This document shows, in pieces, positions 23,873-34,655 of a stretch of DNA of 64,000 nucleotides. Location of the stretch: the NCBI GenBank assembly GCA_027924645.1, contig BSBN01001149.1, forward strand, positions 930,001-994,000, written 5' to 3'. Source of the stretch: Cunninghamia lanceolata (Eukaryota > Streptophyta > Pinopsida > Cupressales > Cupressaceae). Numbering within the stretch: the first letter of the stretch is position 1; every line of letters begins with the position of its first letter. Both the position numbers and the translations under genes were made by a program. The notes under the pieces were generated by a model. The model was not told the DNA's origin and did no database searches. It saw nothing but the letters and a program-made list of their open reading frames with translations.

Positions 23873-24499
23873 AAAAGTCACCATTAATTATTTTAAATAA
23901 TAACTTTTTTATAAATTTGTATTTGTCTTGTTTGATATTTATGCATAATTTCAATATATATAACCTTAAATTATAAGTTTTCTATATATTTATATTAGTG
24001 TAGAACATATCTACTCATGTAAAAATCTATAAACATTTCTTCAATGCCTAAACATCTCACACAAATGTTTTTGAAAAAAAGTTTGGATTGGCAAATGCAT
24101 CATTAAGTGCAACGCAGATGATTTCAATGTATTAATATTCAACAATGTTGCACTCAATAATGCCTTTGCATGCTAAAAAGCTTTTATAATATGGTATACT
24201 TTTGTCATTTCATTGCTAGGCATGCTTACTCAAATTAAATCTATACAATAAATATATGGAACTTGGAAGAAAGAACTTTTGCCTACCTTAAAATTTATTA
24301 TTAAATACTAATTATTTGACGTGTAAATGACTATCAAATTTAAGTTAAGGAGTTTTTATTTACATGGTCACAACATGAGACTCCTTGATGCTACTATAGA
24401 ACACCTCTTGGCAATAATTAATGCTCTCTTGTATCATTGCTCTTTGAAAGTTGTTACTTCTGATATTTTGCTAGATATGATCGTATATTTTGATTTGAA

Positions 24500-25870
24500 G
24501 AACCACACTTGAAGACATTTCTTGATAATAACTTGGATTGCATCCTATTTACATGGGCACATATGTCAATAAAAGATGCAAAGCTATTGAGATACACACA
24601 GTCTACAATTGGTATAAGTAATCACTTAATAAAGATGTTTTGTAATTCAAGATCATGTAAGAGAGTCAGCATTTTAAAGCATAACGACTGAAATCTTATA
24701 GTAGTCATTAATGCATTCATTTAGTCTTGGGGACACTCGAATAGATCAAAAACAATAACTCTAAGGCCCACATTAACTTTGAATTGCTTTAAGAATACTT
24801 TTTTTCAAATTATCAAATGTGTGAATAGAACAATGAGGTAGAGAAAAGAACCACTCAATAGCATAATTCTTTTAGGTCCATGGAAATAACTTAACTAATA
24901 GCTTATCCTTATATAGAAAGTCTACATATGTACGTAATAAAAGATATCAATAGTGTATTTTTCCGTTCTATATTTCAAAATGAGATCCCACAAAGCCCAT
25001 AGGGAGAGGATGTGTAACAATCTCATATTTAAATTCTTATTTAAATTCCTCACTATCTTGTCTATTTGGTCTTGCATCCAATATTTTCTCTACTTGATCT
25101 CTCTTTTGCATGAGTGCATCTTTGGTAGAGGAGGGAAAGGTGATAAGAGAAGGTTGGGGGCTACTAGGATGAGTGTACATATGGGTATGGTTGGGATGTA
25201 GAATGAAAATGGTAATAGGTTGGGAGAGAAGGAGAGAGGAGGTATAATTTTGAGTTGTGTGCATAGGCATGGATGGTGGTATGGAATGAGTAGACATGGT
25301 AGACAAATGAGTGGTAGACTAGGAATGACACAAGTGAGGGATAGTGGATATGGTAGGACGGGTAGTAGTGGATGAGAGAGGAATAGAGGTTTAAACATCA
25401 TATGGTATGTGGGTTTGATGGGGGGGTGTAATTAGGAGGTAAGCCATAGGGAGGAGGAAAATGAGAGAAAGGATAAACACTATGTAGTGTAACATTAATG
25501 GAGATAGGGATAATACTACGAGGTTAAATGATGATAATGGAAGGAGTAATTGTAGAAGAAGGGACAATGGTAAAAGAAGGAAAGGAAGTGGATACACCAA
25601 ACAAGAAGGTAGATGAAGCAATTTTAGCACCTATAGCTTGTAAAACTTCTAGCCCATGTGGCTTACTGATAAATAAATTGTGAACCATGTTTGCCAGTTG
25701 TGTATGATTCTTTGCACAAGCCAAACTAGCAAGTTTATTAGCATTTTTTTGTTTCTCAACACAACATTGTGATCATAATCAACCCCATTGTTCTCAACAC
25801 TAGCATTGGAAAATATTTTAGTTACATTAGAGTGGGCATCAATATTAGGGTTTATGCGAGCACTCCTCAA
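24500..25870 (-). pseudogene. Ty3/gypsy gag core relic
   Basis: Read leftward, the frames give a Pro/Ser-rich N-terminal part (25,090-25,720). Then LLVKLFPWT, a stop, and KNYAIEWFFSLPHCSIHTFDN follow near 24,830-24,900, and NECINDYYK near 24,700. The L-x-LFP-x-x-L...A-x-x-W(F/Y)-x-x-L...I-x-TF-x-x-L pattern is the retrotransposon gag domain of Tat-like gypsy elements. Many stops are present. The zinc knuckle and protease of the same element lie further left, separated by the SINE and the coiled-coil ORF segment. Confidence 0.6.
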
Positions 25871-26268
25871 AGGAAGAATAGGATCTTGAGTACCTCATGA
25901 CATAAACAATGCCATGTGGCTTATGACACATAGATAAATAAAACACAATAAAACTCTTTCAGATTTAAAAATTAGAAATATTAGAGATGTATTTGATTTT
26001 AAATTGAAGCCATAATAAGATATCAAAGGGTGGGTAGGATGGGCACAAATGGCCACAAACGACCACAAAGTAAGGCAAAAACCCTAGAAAGAGATATAAA
26101 TGGGATAGCAATAAAGTAGAACACAAACCCTAGCAAAATTTGAAAATGATAATACAATTAGAAAGTACAAATTTGAAATCCTAAAAACAATTAGGTATAA
26201 ACCAAAAGGTCAAACCCTAGGGGGTGAAAGATTAGAAGGGTTCATTGCAATTGTAAAGGAAAATATAC

Positions 26269-27070
26269 ATCATCCCCGATGATCCCAATATTCCCTATCC
26301 TAACCCATCATCCATGAAGGAGGTTGCAAATGACCTCCATACTCTCAGCCAAAATATAACTACTCTGCACCAAACATTTGACATGCAACATAAGTTGATG
26401 AAGTGGTTTTACATTGAGATCAATAGGCCGAATATAAAGATGGAAATCATAACCAAAAAGCATGGTGGAGAGAGTCATCTATTATTGGAGGAGAGGAGAA
26501 TATTCTAGAATTGGGAGGCGGTCCCTTATGTCAACAAATTACAAATTGAATTGTCCAATCAGAAAGAGAAGCTTGCCATCATTGAGGAGGAATTTCCTAC
26601 GGGACATGATAATCAGGAGGTGAGGATTGTAGCCTGAGAACATGAGATCAATAAAATTAAAGAAAATTTCAATAGATATATGAGGGTTAATTCTGGGGAG
26701 ATCAAAAGTATCAGTGAGAAATTGAGAAAGTAAAATGTCAGTTTTGTTGATGAGGGGAAGACCTTGGAGGATATGAACCCCAACACAAGTACTAGAAGCA
26801 CAAAAAGGAAGAGCAATGAGGGGAACAAGAAGACCCAAGACTCTCAAGGTATGGATGATAGTCTCTCCATAGAAGATTTGGAGGTAACAAACACCCTTAA
26901 AGAGCTTTAATATATCCTCTGTTGTTGCTAGGTTTAGTGTTTTTTTCTATTGTTAGCTATTTTTTGTTTGTGCTTTAGTTGTGGGTCAGCTGTGGTTATG
27001 TTGATGTTTTGCCGATTGTATAGGGTTTCCAGGGCCCCTTCAAAACCCATTTTTTACCCCATTTTTATCA
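26269..27070 (+). pseudogene. Second unidentified coiled-coil ORF relic with T-rich tail
   Basis: From MKEVANDLHTLSQNITTLHQ (26,314) a heptad-like, charged sequence can be followed through several stops (KLQIELSNQKEKLAIIEEE, then RSTKRKSNEGNKKTQDSQ). It ends near 26,910 with SIEDLEVTNTLKEL. A T-rich tail follows with GGGTTTCCAGGGCCCC near 27,025 and an AT-rich end. The layout resembles the relic at 22,690-23,722: coiled coil, acidic C-terminus, then a GGTTTCCAGG-like phrase. Family unknown; a LINE ORF1-like or non-autonomous retroposon protein is possible. Confidence 0.4.
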
Positions 27071-27556
27071 AAAATATAAATTAGCATAGATTAATTCAAA
27101 TGACTATTGGGAATGATAAAGCATGCCAATTAATGCTATTCTAAGAAATTAAATGTAAAAGGGATGTGTACTTAGCTCTTGGAACTACAATGAAGACAAA
27201 ACTTGATGCATAAAATTCAATCATTTGGTACAAAAAATAGGAAATCTTGGTATTCACATTGTCCTCAAATTTTGTGTAGGGCTGTAACTTTGTGTGGGGC
27301 AATTCCACAACTATGGATCAATTTTGCATTGTGCATATTTGATCCATGATGCACAATTTTAATCTAACATAGTTTATACTTCTATAATACAAATCTTTGT
27401 GATATCTAATATCTGCTAATAATTAAGGATTGCGAAGTATTTAAAAATACCTTGGGGGAATCACTAGATTATAAGGGTCAAGTTCTCTTAGGTCAAATCC
27501 CTTTATTAGATCAACTTTATGGTCAGAACAAATGTGGTAGACAACAAACAAGCATG
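27071..27556. other. Spacer before the duplicated block
   Basis: No gene or repeat recognised. It has no match at the corresponding position left of 58,977, so the duplicated similarity starts after it. Confidence 0.4.
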
Positions 27557-28859
27557 TAAGTGATGATTTTGATATAAAGTACCATTCCTTTTAGTGCTCC
27601 AAAGTGAAGTTGTCCTACAAATGTTTCTTAGTGCTCTATGATTTTGAATGATTCCAAGATAGTAGACATGATTTTTTCACAATCCATGAAGATAATTTAG
27701 AGTGCCTTTGGAATCAACCGTGTTAGGTTTTTAGATGAGAAATGAGATAGAATAAAGACTAATCCTACTAAATACTTGAAGAAGGTAGAGGTGAAGAGAC
27801 ATCGAAAAACAAAAAGTTTAAGAAGAAAGAATGTACAATAAAACAAAAATATAACTAAGAATGAAAGTCAAAAATAGAAAGAAAAAGAGATTTAAATTCA
27901 ATTTGTAATAATAGGAGGCAAATAGTATTATAATAATGCTAAATATTAAAAATGAAAAACAAATAACAAATAACAAATAAAACATATATAATGAAAACTA
28001 GTAAAGATGGATAAGGTTACTATTGTCCTGTATAGTTCTAATCATTATTGCTATTAATATTAAAAAATATAAATAATAAAAGTAATGTGATTAAAATAAT
28101 GATAAAGGAATCAAATAAAACAAAGATATAAAATATCATTACAAAATAAAATAGTTAATAATAATGATAATAAAATAAGTGTAGGAATAATATAGTTAGA
28201 TTATTAATAATAAGAAGAAGAATAACTAGTCAAAGATTATGGAGCAAAAATAAAGATAAAATAAATAAATAAAATAGAACAACCAAAAATTATCACAAAT
28301 AGTAAACAACAAAAATGATAATAAAGATGATAAAATTGGAAGGATAGAGATTAATATAATGCAAGATTAATAATAAGTTAAAAATTAATAATAATCATAA
28401 AGAATGATCAAGGTATAACAAGATACCAAACTAGGAAAGAACAATGAAAGATAGAAATAAATCAATTAAGAAAGAAAATAAGTCAAAAGGAAGGAATAGA
28501 TTGATGAAAGAGAGAAGAAAGTGCAAAAAAAAAAAAAGAAAAAGAAAAAAGGGCCAAAATAGAGTGATGAGGAAGAAAAGGGAAAGAGGACAAGAAATAA
28601 GAGAAAGGAGTAAAGCCACAAATATGAGAAAATAGGTGACCATGCCAAAGAAGGGGAGGAAGCATAGATACATGCACTAGAGAGAGACATATACTAGATG
28701 GAGAGGTGTAAAATAAGAGAGGGGATGTGATCAAGATGGGTTTAAATAGTTAATTTTGCGAGAAGTTAACAAAGGATGCCAAGTGAAGCTAAAACTCCAA
28801 CCGTATCTAGACTTAGGTTGTGAGGGTATCGATTAATTTATATTGCCTTCTTTATTCTC
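27557..28859 (-). repeat. Repeat family X, copy A (start of duplicated block)
   Basis: AAGTGATGATTTTGAT starts a long alignment to 58,977 onwards (shared words include CATTCCTTTTAGT, ATGATTTTTTCACAATCC and GATTTAAATTC or a near match). It contains the SINE-free site AACTAAGAATGAAAGT at 27,853-27,868. The block is very A-rich; purine runs around 28,510-28,560 give long meaningless frames on both strands. It continues without a break into the C-terminus of the Penelope ORF. Confidence 0.85.
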
Positions 28860-28978
28860 CTAAAGAAGTTTTCTTCTTTAGTTAGGATTTGGGTGGTCTC
28901 TAAACAAATATGGTGTTTAGTGCTCAGGTAGAGTGATCGACAAGGGCCAATTTACCAATACGCTTATGTTTAACATCA
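28860..28978 (-). pseudogene. Penelope copy A, detached C-terminus
   Basis: On the minus strand this aligns with the end of copy B's GIY-YIG region (B residues around INHKCFGKPNLIEHSTLTK); here it reads in the style of KHKRIGKLALVDHST. It is separated from the rest of the ORF (32,173 onward) by a 3.2-kb segment. Confidence 0.75.
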
Positions 28979-30198
28979 TTATTGTTGGCACTTGCCCAAA
29001 ATTTACAAAAACCCTAAGTTTTGCGCCTCATTGTTATCTTGGAAATATTTTGCCCATCATTGATCACTGATCTGAGAGATCTTAAATGGGTCCCCCTTTC
29101 AAATTTTGTGTTGAAATAGTACTTCACCTTCCCCATACCTCTATGATGCATTGAAGTTGCTAAAAGTTCCAAAAAAATTCTAAGTGTTGGGAGTTATATG
29201 TCTTTTTCTATCGTTTTGGTGTTTTGTGGGTTTTTCCTTTGCTACTGAATGCGGGTTTCCTATAGGATACTACATATATTCTATCTTCCCCACATTCAAT
29301 ACCTGCATCCTATTTCATGTGAAGTCCTCACAACCTTCATTTCCCTTCATTTTTTTCATATTCATCTGCTTTCCACTTTTGCAAAATTTTGATCAGATGA
29401 TGGACCTCCTTCCTCGTTCCTAGTTTGCATTCCTTCCTTTTTTCTGATTCCTCTGTGTTGTAGGACTTCTAATCCTTCCAAACCGGATGACATTTCCACA
29501 TCCAGTCCTCCATCTCCTTTCCACCTCTAGTTCCACTCTCCTTTCCCACAAAAATTTTCATTTGCTTTCATCTTGTTGCTTTGATATGTGGCACATGCTT
29601 ATTGCATCGTGCGAACCATTTACATTTGCACTTTTTGTTGCGGGTCCTAGTTCCAAAGTTGCGCGTTGCAATATGTTGCCATGTGTTCGTTCCCACCTCC
29701 CATCTCGACCTCTTGCTCCACAAGAATTCCCTGCCTTCTTTTCCTTCCTTATATCTTGTCCTAGGTCATTTTCCCGCATTTCTTCCAAACACTTAAATCA
29801 CTTGCATCCTTCATTTTTGGGAATCCGATGATCCTCAAGATGTCGTCTCCCTCCTCCCTTCCATTCACTTCTCACATAGTTTTTCATTGTTTCCACAAGT
29901 TCACATCTTGACCTAGGTCAATTTTCGGTCACTTCTACCAGTGACTTCACCTACCTCAACAATTCCCCTGCACACCTCAAGACTGCCATTAATGACCTCT
30001 TTCGGAAGCGATAAGATGAAGGATGGCTTCCATATGCCTCTTGACTACCAATGGACCTCTCAATGATGAATTTTCAATACAAAAGCATGGGCGAATAATC
30101 CGAATGAGCATGATTTCAGGGGTGATCCATGTGAATGTGACACAGGTAGGCATGGGTGGCCATTTTGTTCGTAGATGACCAATAACCTTCTTCTAAAG

Positions 30199-30504
30199 CT
30201 TCTTGATGATGTTGGACAAGCTATATAGTGCAATTTATCATTCATAATAGAAGATGGAAAAACAATTGCATAATAGAGAACAAAGAACAAGTGCGAAATA
30301 TTACGGTTTTTCTCCAGTGATGGATTCTAGGGCATTTTTATTGTATTTTCTTCTAGGTTTTCTCTCAAAGGATATGATTGGACAGTGCAATCTTCAAAGA
30401 ATTAATTCAATGTGTAGTTCCAACATTTTATTGAGTGTCTCTATAAACATTGAATGAGTTTTTGATGATTTGGCAAATCCCCTTAACCACATTTATTGGA
30501 TTGA
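30199..30504. repeat. 306-bp direct repeat, copy 1
   Basis: Matches 31,074-31,379 over 306 bases with eight substitutions and no indel (about 97%). It is unrelated to other sequence seen in the window. Confidence 0.92.
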
Positions 30505-31073
30505 ATATGTGCTATGCATGATCATTCCTTATGCCACTGAAATGATCCAAGACAAAGAATGTAGAATCTCAAATCAAGAATGAATGTATGGAAATGAGAG
30601 CTAATAAATGGTGTGAATATATGAAAATAAGTGCAAATAAAGACAATTGTATAGAAATGTGTAAGTGAGAGTGAATGAAATGGATAGAGATTGAGGAGGA
30701 AACTAAACTTAAACATAAAAGCATGCCACATGTTGTATAATTGTATTAAGACATTCTCTCAAAATGAGCCCAAAATTAAATGGGAATTGACATGGCTATG
30801 AAAATTGCACTACTATAACTATATATAGGCTTATTAGAAAAATACTATTACATACTCGATTTTGGAGAGTCCAAAATGGGGTATTTCTTTTAATTTATTA
30901 CTCAACTCTCAACCTATTGGTGACCCATAATGGAGATACTTGGGTGCACATCCACTCCTACTTGATTGAGCAAAATGACAAACGTTTTTGTAGTAAGAGA
31001 AGAGAGAAGCAACTTTTAACCAATTACAATGTCCAAACTAATTTCCATCCCAATGTCCTCCAAAATTTCATCC
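30505..31073. repeat. Penelope 5'-flank repeat between the 306-bp repeats
   Basis: Aligns with 34,022-34,600 and 62,805-63,310: same TATGCATGATCA start, GTAAGTGAGAGTGAATG, CTATATATAGGC and TACAATGTCCAAACTAATT. No Penelope coding sequence is attached. Confidence 0.85.
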
Positions 31074-31379
31074 CTTCTTGATGATGTTGGACAAGCTATA
31101 TAGTGCAATTTATCATTCATAATAGAAGACGGAAAAACAATTGCAGAATATAGAACAAAGAACAAGTGCGAAATATTAGGGTTTTTCTCCAGTGATGGAT
31201 TCTAGGGCATTTTTATTGTATTTTCTTCTGGGTTTTCTCTCAAAGGATATGATTGGACAGTGCGATCTTCAAAGAATTAATTCAATGTGTAGTTCCAACA
31301 TTTTATTGAGTGTCTCTATGAACATTGAATGAGTTTTTGATCATTTGGCAAATCCCCTTAACCACATTTATTGGATTGA
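31074..31379. repeat. 306-bp direct repeat, copy 2
   Basis: Partner of 30,199-30,504. The repeat-flank-repeat layout looks like a small LTR-like or partly duplicated unit. Confidence 0.92.
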
Positions 31380-32172
31380 GTGTTAATCTTAAATAGTTTG
31401 TTAACACAAAGGTTGTAAAAGTACTTGTAAAGCTTTTGCAAGGCATCTTATCAGGATAACACATGAAATTCATGGGCTTGTTTCTAGATTACTAAAATAT
31501 GCTCAGTGATATGTTTCTGCAACTTCATGTGATTGTTGTTATGCATAAAGCCTAGCTTATGTGTGAAACTTTTAGGTATAGTCTTTGTTGGTATCTTCAT
31601 TGAGGTATAATTTTTCATATTGCATTGGTGTCCCCTTGCGTTGATAACTTAGACTCTATTGCCCTCACTAGATAAAGGCACTTGCCTATTGCATGTTCAA
31701 CCTCCCATCCCACCAACACACTAAAACAAAACATAATCTCAATCTCTTTTTTATTTGTGCTGTATGTTCTACCCACATCCATGTCTAGATGCATACAGTT
31801 ACCTTAGGTGCTATTGAAGCAACATCTTTAGACTCTCTACATGGTTGTGCATATGCTTCATCAAGGTGTAATACCATTGTATCTTCAAACCAACATACAA
31901 GCGCTTAGTGACAATCAAATTGGAGTTTCCTGTGCATCGAGTATGGTTTGTTGCAAGGTCTAATTTTATGTTGTTATCTATTTTATCCTCTTACACCTTA
32001 GGAAATACCCCCTTGGTCTAGCAGATCCTAAAGAAGGTCTTACTCGCCTTATCGAAGTGGTCCGTTGTTGCCTCATCCTGATCATAAGTTGGAAGCCTTT
32101 TTGTCTTACCCTTGGCACTCAAGAATTGTCTTGCTTTAGGGACTTGAGTAACCTCAACTCTGGGAACCAACA

Positions 32173-33960
32173 AGTGCTAGGCTCTTTAATCCTTGTGCTA
32201 ACGGAGTGACCAATGTCACCAATGTAAGCGTTTCCATAGGAGTAATCTATCTTATCAATCCTCGAGTTTAGAAGGAGATCGCAAGGGACTTTGGTGGAAG
32301 GGATGGGACTTCTCATAGTAGTTAGAGGTTTGAAGGAGCATCTCGGGCCTTTTTTTAGGAGGATTTTAAATTTTTTGTTGTAGATGCCTTCCACATAAGG
32401 GAGAGTGGCGACATGGAAATCTTGAAAGTAATTGAGGTTTTTGGATATGGTATTATAGTGGCTTGCTTAATTGCTCTAGAAATGTGCTTAGACTTATACC
32501 CGTTCAGTTTTCAAACTCTAGTTAGGTGAGCAATTTCTTATTCAATGTGTTCTTCATCACAAATTTGAAAAACTTTGGAAGCAAGAGTTTTGAGGACACT
32601 TGCCTTTTGGGTAGGGTGGTGGTGTGATGACACATTTAGGCACGTGTTTGTGTGTGGCTTTTCTATAAACCTAACAAGAAAGGGAACCATCTAGTTTTCT
32701 AATGAGAAGGATGTCGAGGAAGAGGAGTTTGTTGTCATGTTCAAGTTCTTTAGTGAGCTCAATGCTTTCAGTTATGTTGTTTAAGTGGGAATGAAATTCT
32801 TCTACTTTTCAAGACCATGTTACCAACAAATGTTTGTACCTCTACATAATGTTTCCACCATCTTGGTTTAAGGAGGAACGAGTTAAGCATAAAATCTTCA
32901 AAATGCTCCATGAAGAGGTTAACAATTATTAGAGAAAGAGGAGACCCATGGCAACACCATTAGATTGTTCATAGATGATTCCTTGGAAATTGAAGAAAGT
33001 AGACTTTATACAAAGTTCAACCAAGAAAGTCATCTTGACAATCAACTTGTGTCTAACAATTTCAATAGTTGCATCGACAAGAATTTTGATGAAGAGGGAA
33101 ACAATGTCAAAACCGACAAGGATATCATCATCACCTACTTCTTTATCCTGGATGAATTTGACGAAGTGAGATGAGTCTTTGGCAAAGGAGCTTGTCTTAC
33201 CTATAAGAGGCATGGTCTTCTTGGCAAGGAAGGTTGCAATGTTATAAGTTGGAGAGTTAGTGGTGTCAATGATTAGCCTTAGTGGAATGCTATCTTTATG
33301 GATTTTGGGGGCACCATAGATTCTAAGGGTGACCTTATTTGGAATGACACTTTTAATGTTGTCATCAAGGGAAGATTGATGGATGGCTTGCTTAACTTTT
33401 TTCATACATTTGGACACAAGGTTGTGGTCTAAAGAAGTGTAACTTCCACTATTGTTAAGGTGGTCTAACATCTTGGGAAACATAATCACACTTGTTCAGG
33501 GTCACCACGACATTACCTTTGTCAATGTTGGTAATGACGAAGTCCTTATTATTGATTAATCTTCTATAGGCCTCAATGCCAACTTTACAAATGTTATGTT
33601 TAGGAGGTTTGGCATGTCTTAAGGCAACCACACAATCTTGTTGAATCTATTCAGCAATATCATTGGGAAGTGAATTGACTGTGTCTTCAATTTCAATCAT
33701 GAAATCAATTTTGGGTATGGATTTTAGGGTAAAAAAAAAACTAATGCCCCTTTTATAGACATTAAAAGAATTTACATCAAGCTTGAGGTTACAAAGGTTT
33801 GCGATTAACTTGCTTTCCCAACCCACAATTTTATTGGGGGCAAAGTAGTTGAGGGATGACAAGGAACCAAGATGGACAACAAATGGGAAAGCCTGATTTC
33901 CAAGATATGTTTCCATGCTCAAATGGATGTCTTTAAATACCAAGACATAATGAATTGTCG
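32173..33960 (-). pseudogene. Penelope-like element copy A: RT and partial GIY-YIG
   Basis: Reading leftward: an N-terminal part (33,647-33,943), then the RT (32,929-33,489) with YGAPKIHKDSIPLRLIIDTT, SPTYN, DDILVGFDIVSLF and the GIIYEQSNGVAMG box. These are signatures of Penelope RTs rather than LINE or LTR enzymes. The expected YVDDT motif reads YVEVQT near 32,820-32,860. After decayed sequence come SSHHHPTQKASVLKTLA and a GIY-YIG endonuclease start (32,119-32,394: KIDYSYGNAYIGDIG) cut at RIKE by the 3.2-kb segment. Stops and frameshifts make it inactive. GIY-YIG-bearing Penelope elements in seed plants are known as conifer Dryads; the assignment is by motif. Confidence 0.88.
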
Positions 33961-34021
33961 CACAAACATGTACTAAGTTGATTCCTAACGAGTCGACAAT
34001 TTGAATTTTGGGTCAAATCTA

Positions 34022-34620
34022 CACTATGCATGATCACTCCTTGTGCCATGTAAATGACCTAGGATAGGGAATGTAGAATCTAATAATCGAGAATGAATGT
34101 ATGGAAGTGAGAGCCAATAAATGATGTGATTATATGAAAATAAATGCAAACAAAGACATATGTATAGAAATGTTTGTAAGTGAGAGTGAATGAAATGGAT
34201 AGAGATTGTGGAAGAAACTAAACTTAAACACAAATGCATGCCACGTGTTGCTATGCAATTGTATTAAGACATTCTCTCAAAATGAGCCCAAAACTAAATG
34301 GGAATTGGCATGGCTTGGCAAATTTCACTACTACAACTATATATAGGCCTATCAGAAGAGTACCATTAGATACTTGATTTTGGAGAGTCCAAAATGAAGT
34401 ATTTCTTTCAATTTATTACTCAACTCTGAACCTACTGGTGACCCATAATAGAGATACTTGGGTGCACGTCCCTTGCCACTTGGTTGAGCAAATAGACTAG
34501 AATATTTTGGTAGTAAGAGAAGAGAGAAGCAATAATTAATCAATCACAATGTCCAAACTAATTTCCATACCAATGCCCAACGAAATTTCTGTCCAAATTT
34601 TCATCCTAATTTCCAAACAA
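34022..34620. repeat. Penelope 5'-flank repeat, copy A
   Basis: Directly upstream of the Penelope ORF (which reads leftward). It carries ACAACTATATATAGGCC at about 34,333, which contains a TATATA box readable on both strands, and is conserved at the same place in 30,823 and 63,112. It is likely the element's own 5' untranslated or promoter region. Confidence 0.75.
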
Positions 34621-34655
34621 TCTATATAGATCACTTTGCCAATGGGCTGGAAGTA

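Larger units (their letters stand above)
28979..32172. other. 3.2-kb segment splitting Penelope copy A, absent from B
   Basis: In copy B the flanking sequences are joined with no gap, so this is an insertion in A (or, less likely, a deletion in B back to a coding sequence). Its ends read TGTTGG...CCAACA, which recalls LTR-type termini, but no LTR pair, RT or transposase was found. It contains two 306-bp direct repeats and a copy of the Penelope 5'-flank repeat. Open frames at 29,184-29,831 encode nothing recognised. Confidence 0.7.

Noticed and set aside
28431..28734. Hydrophobic open frames (Phe/Leu/Ser-rich) on the minus strand
   Set aside because: They are the pyrimidine side of purine runs in repeat X; the same frames recur at 60,249-60,680 and differ by frameshifts.
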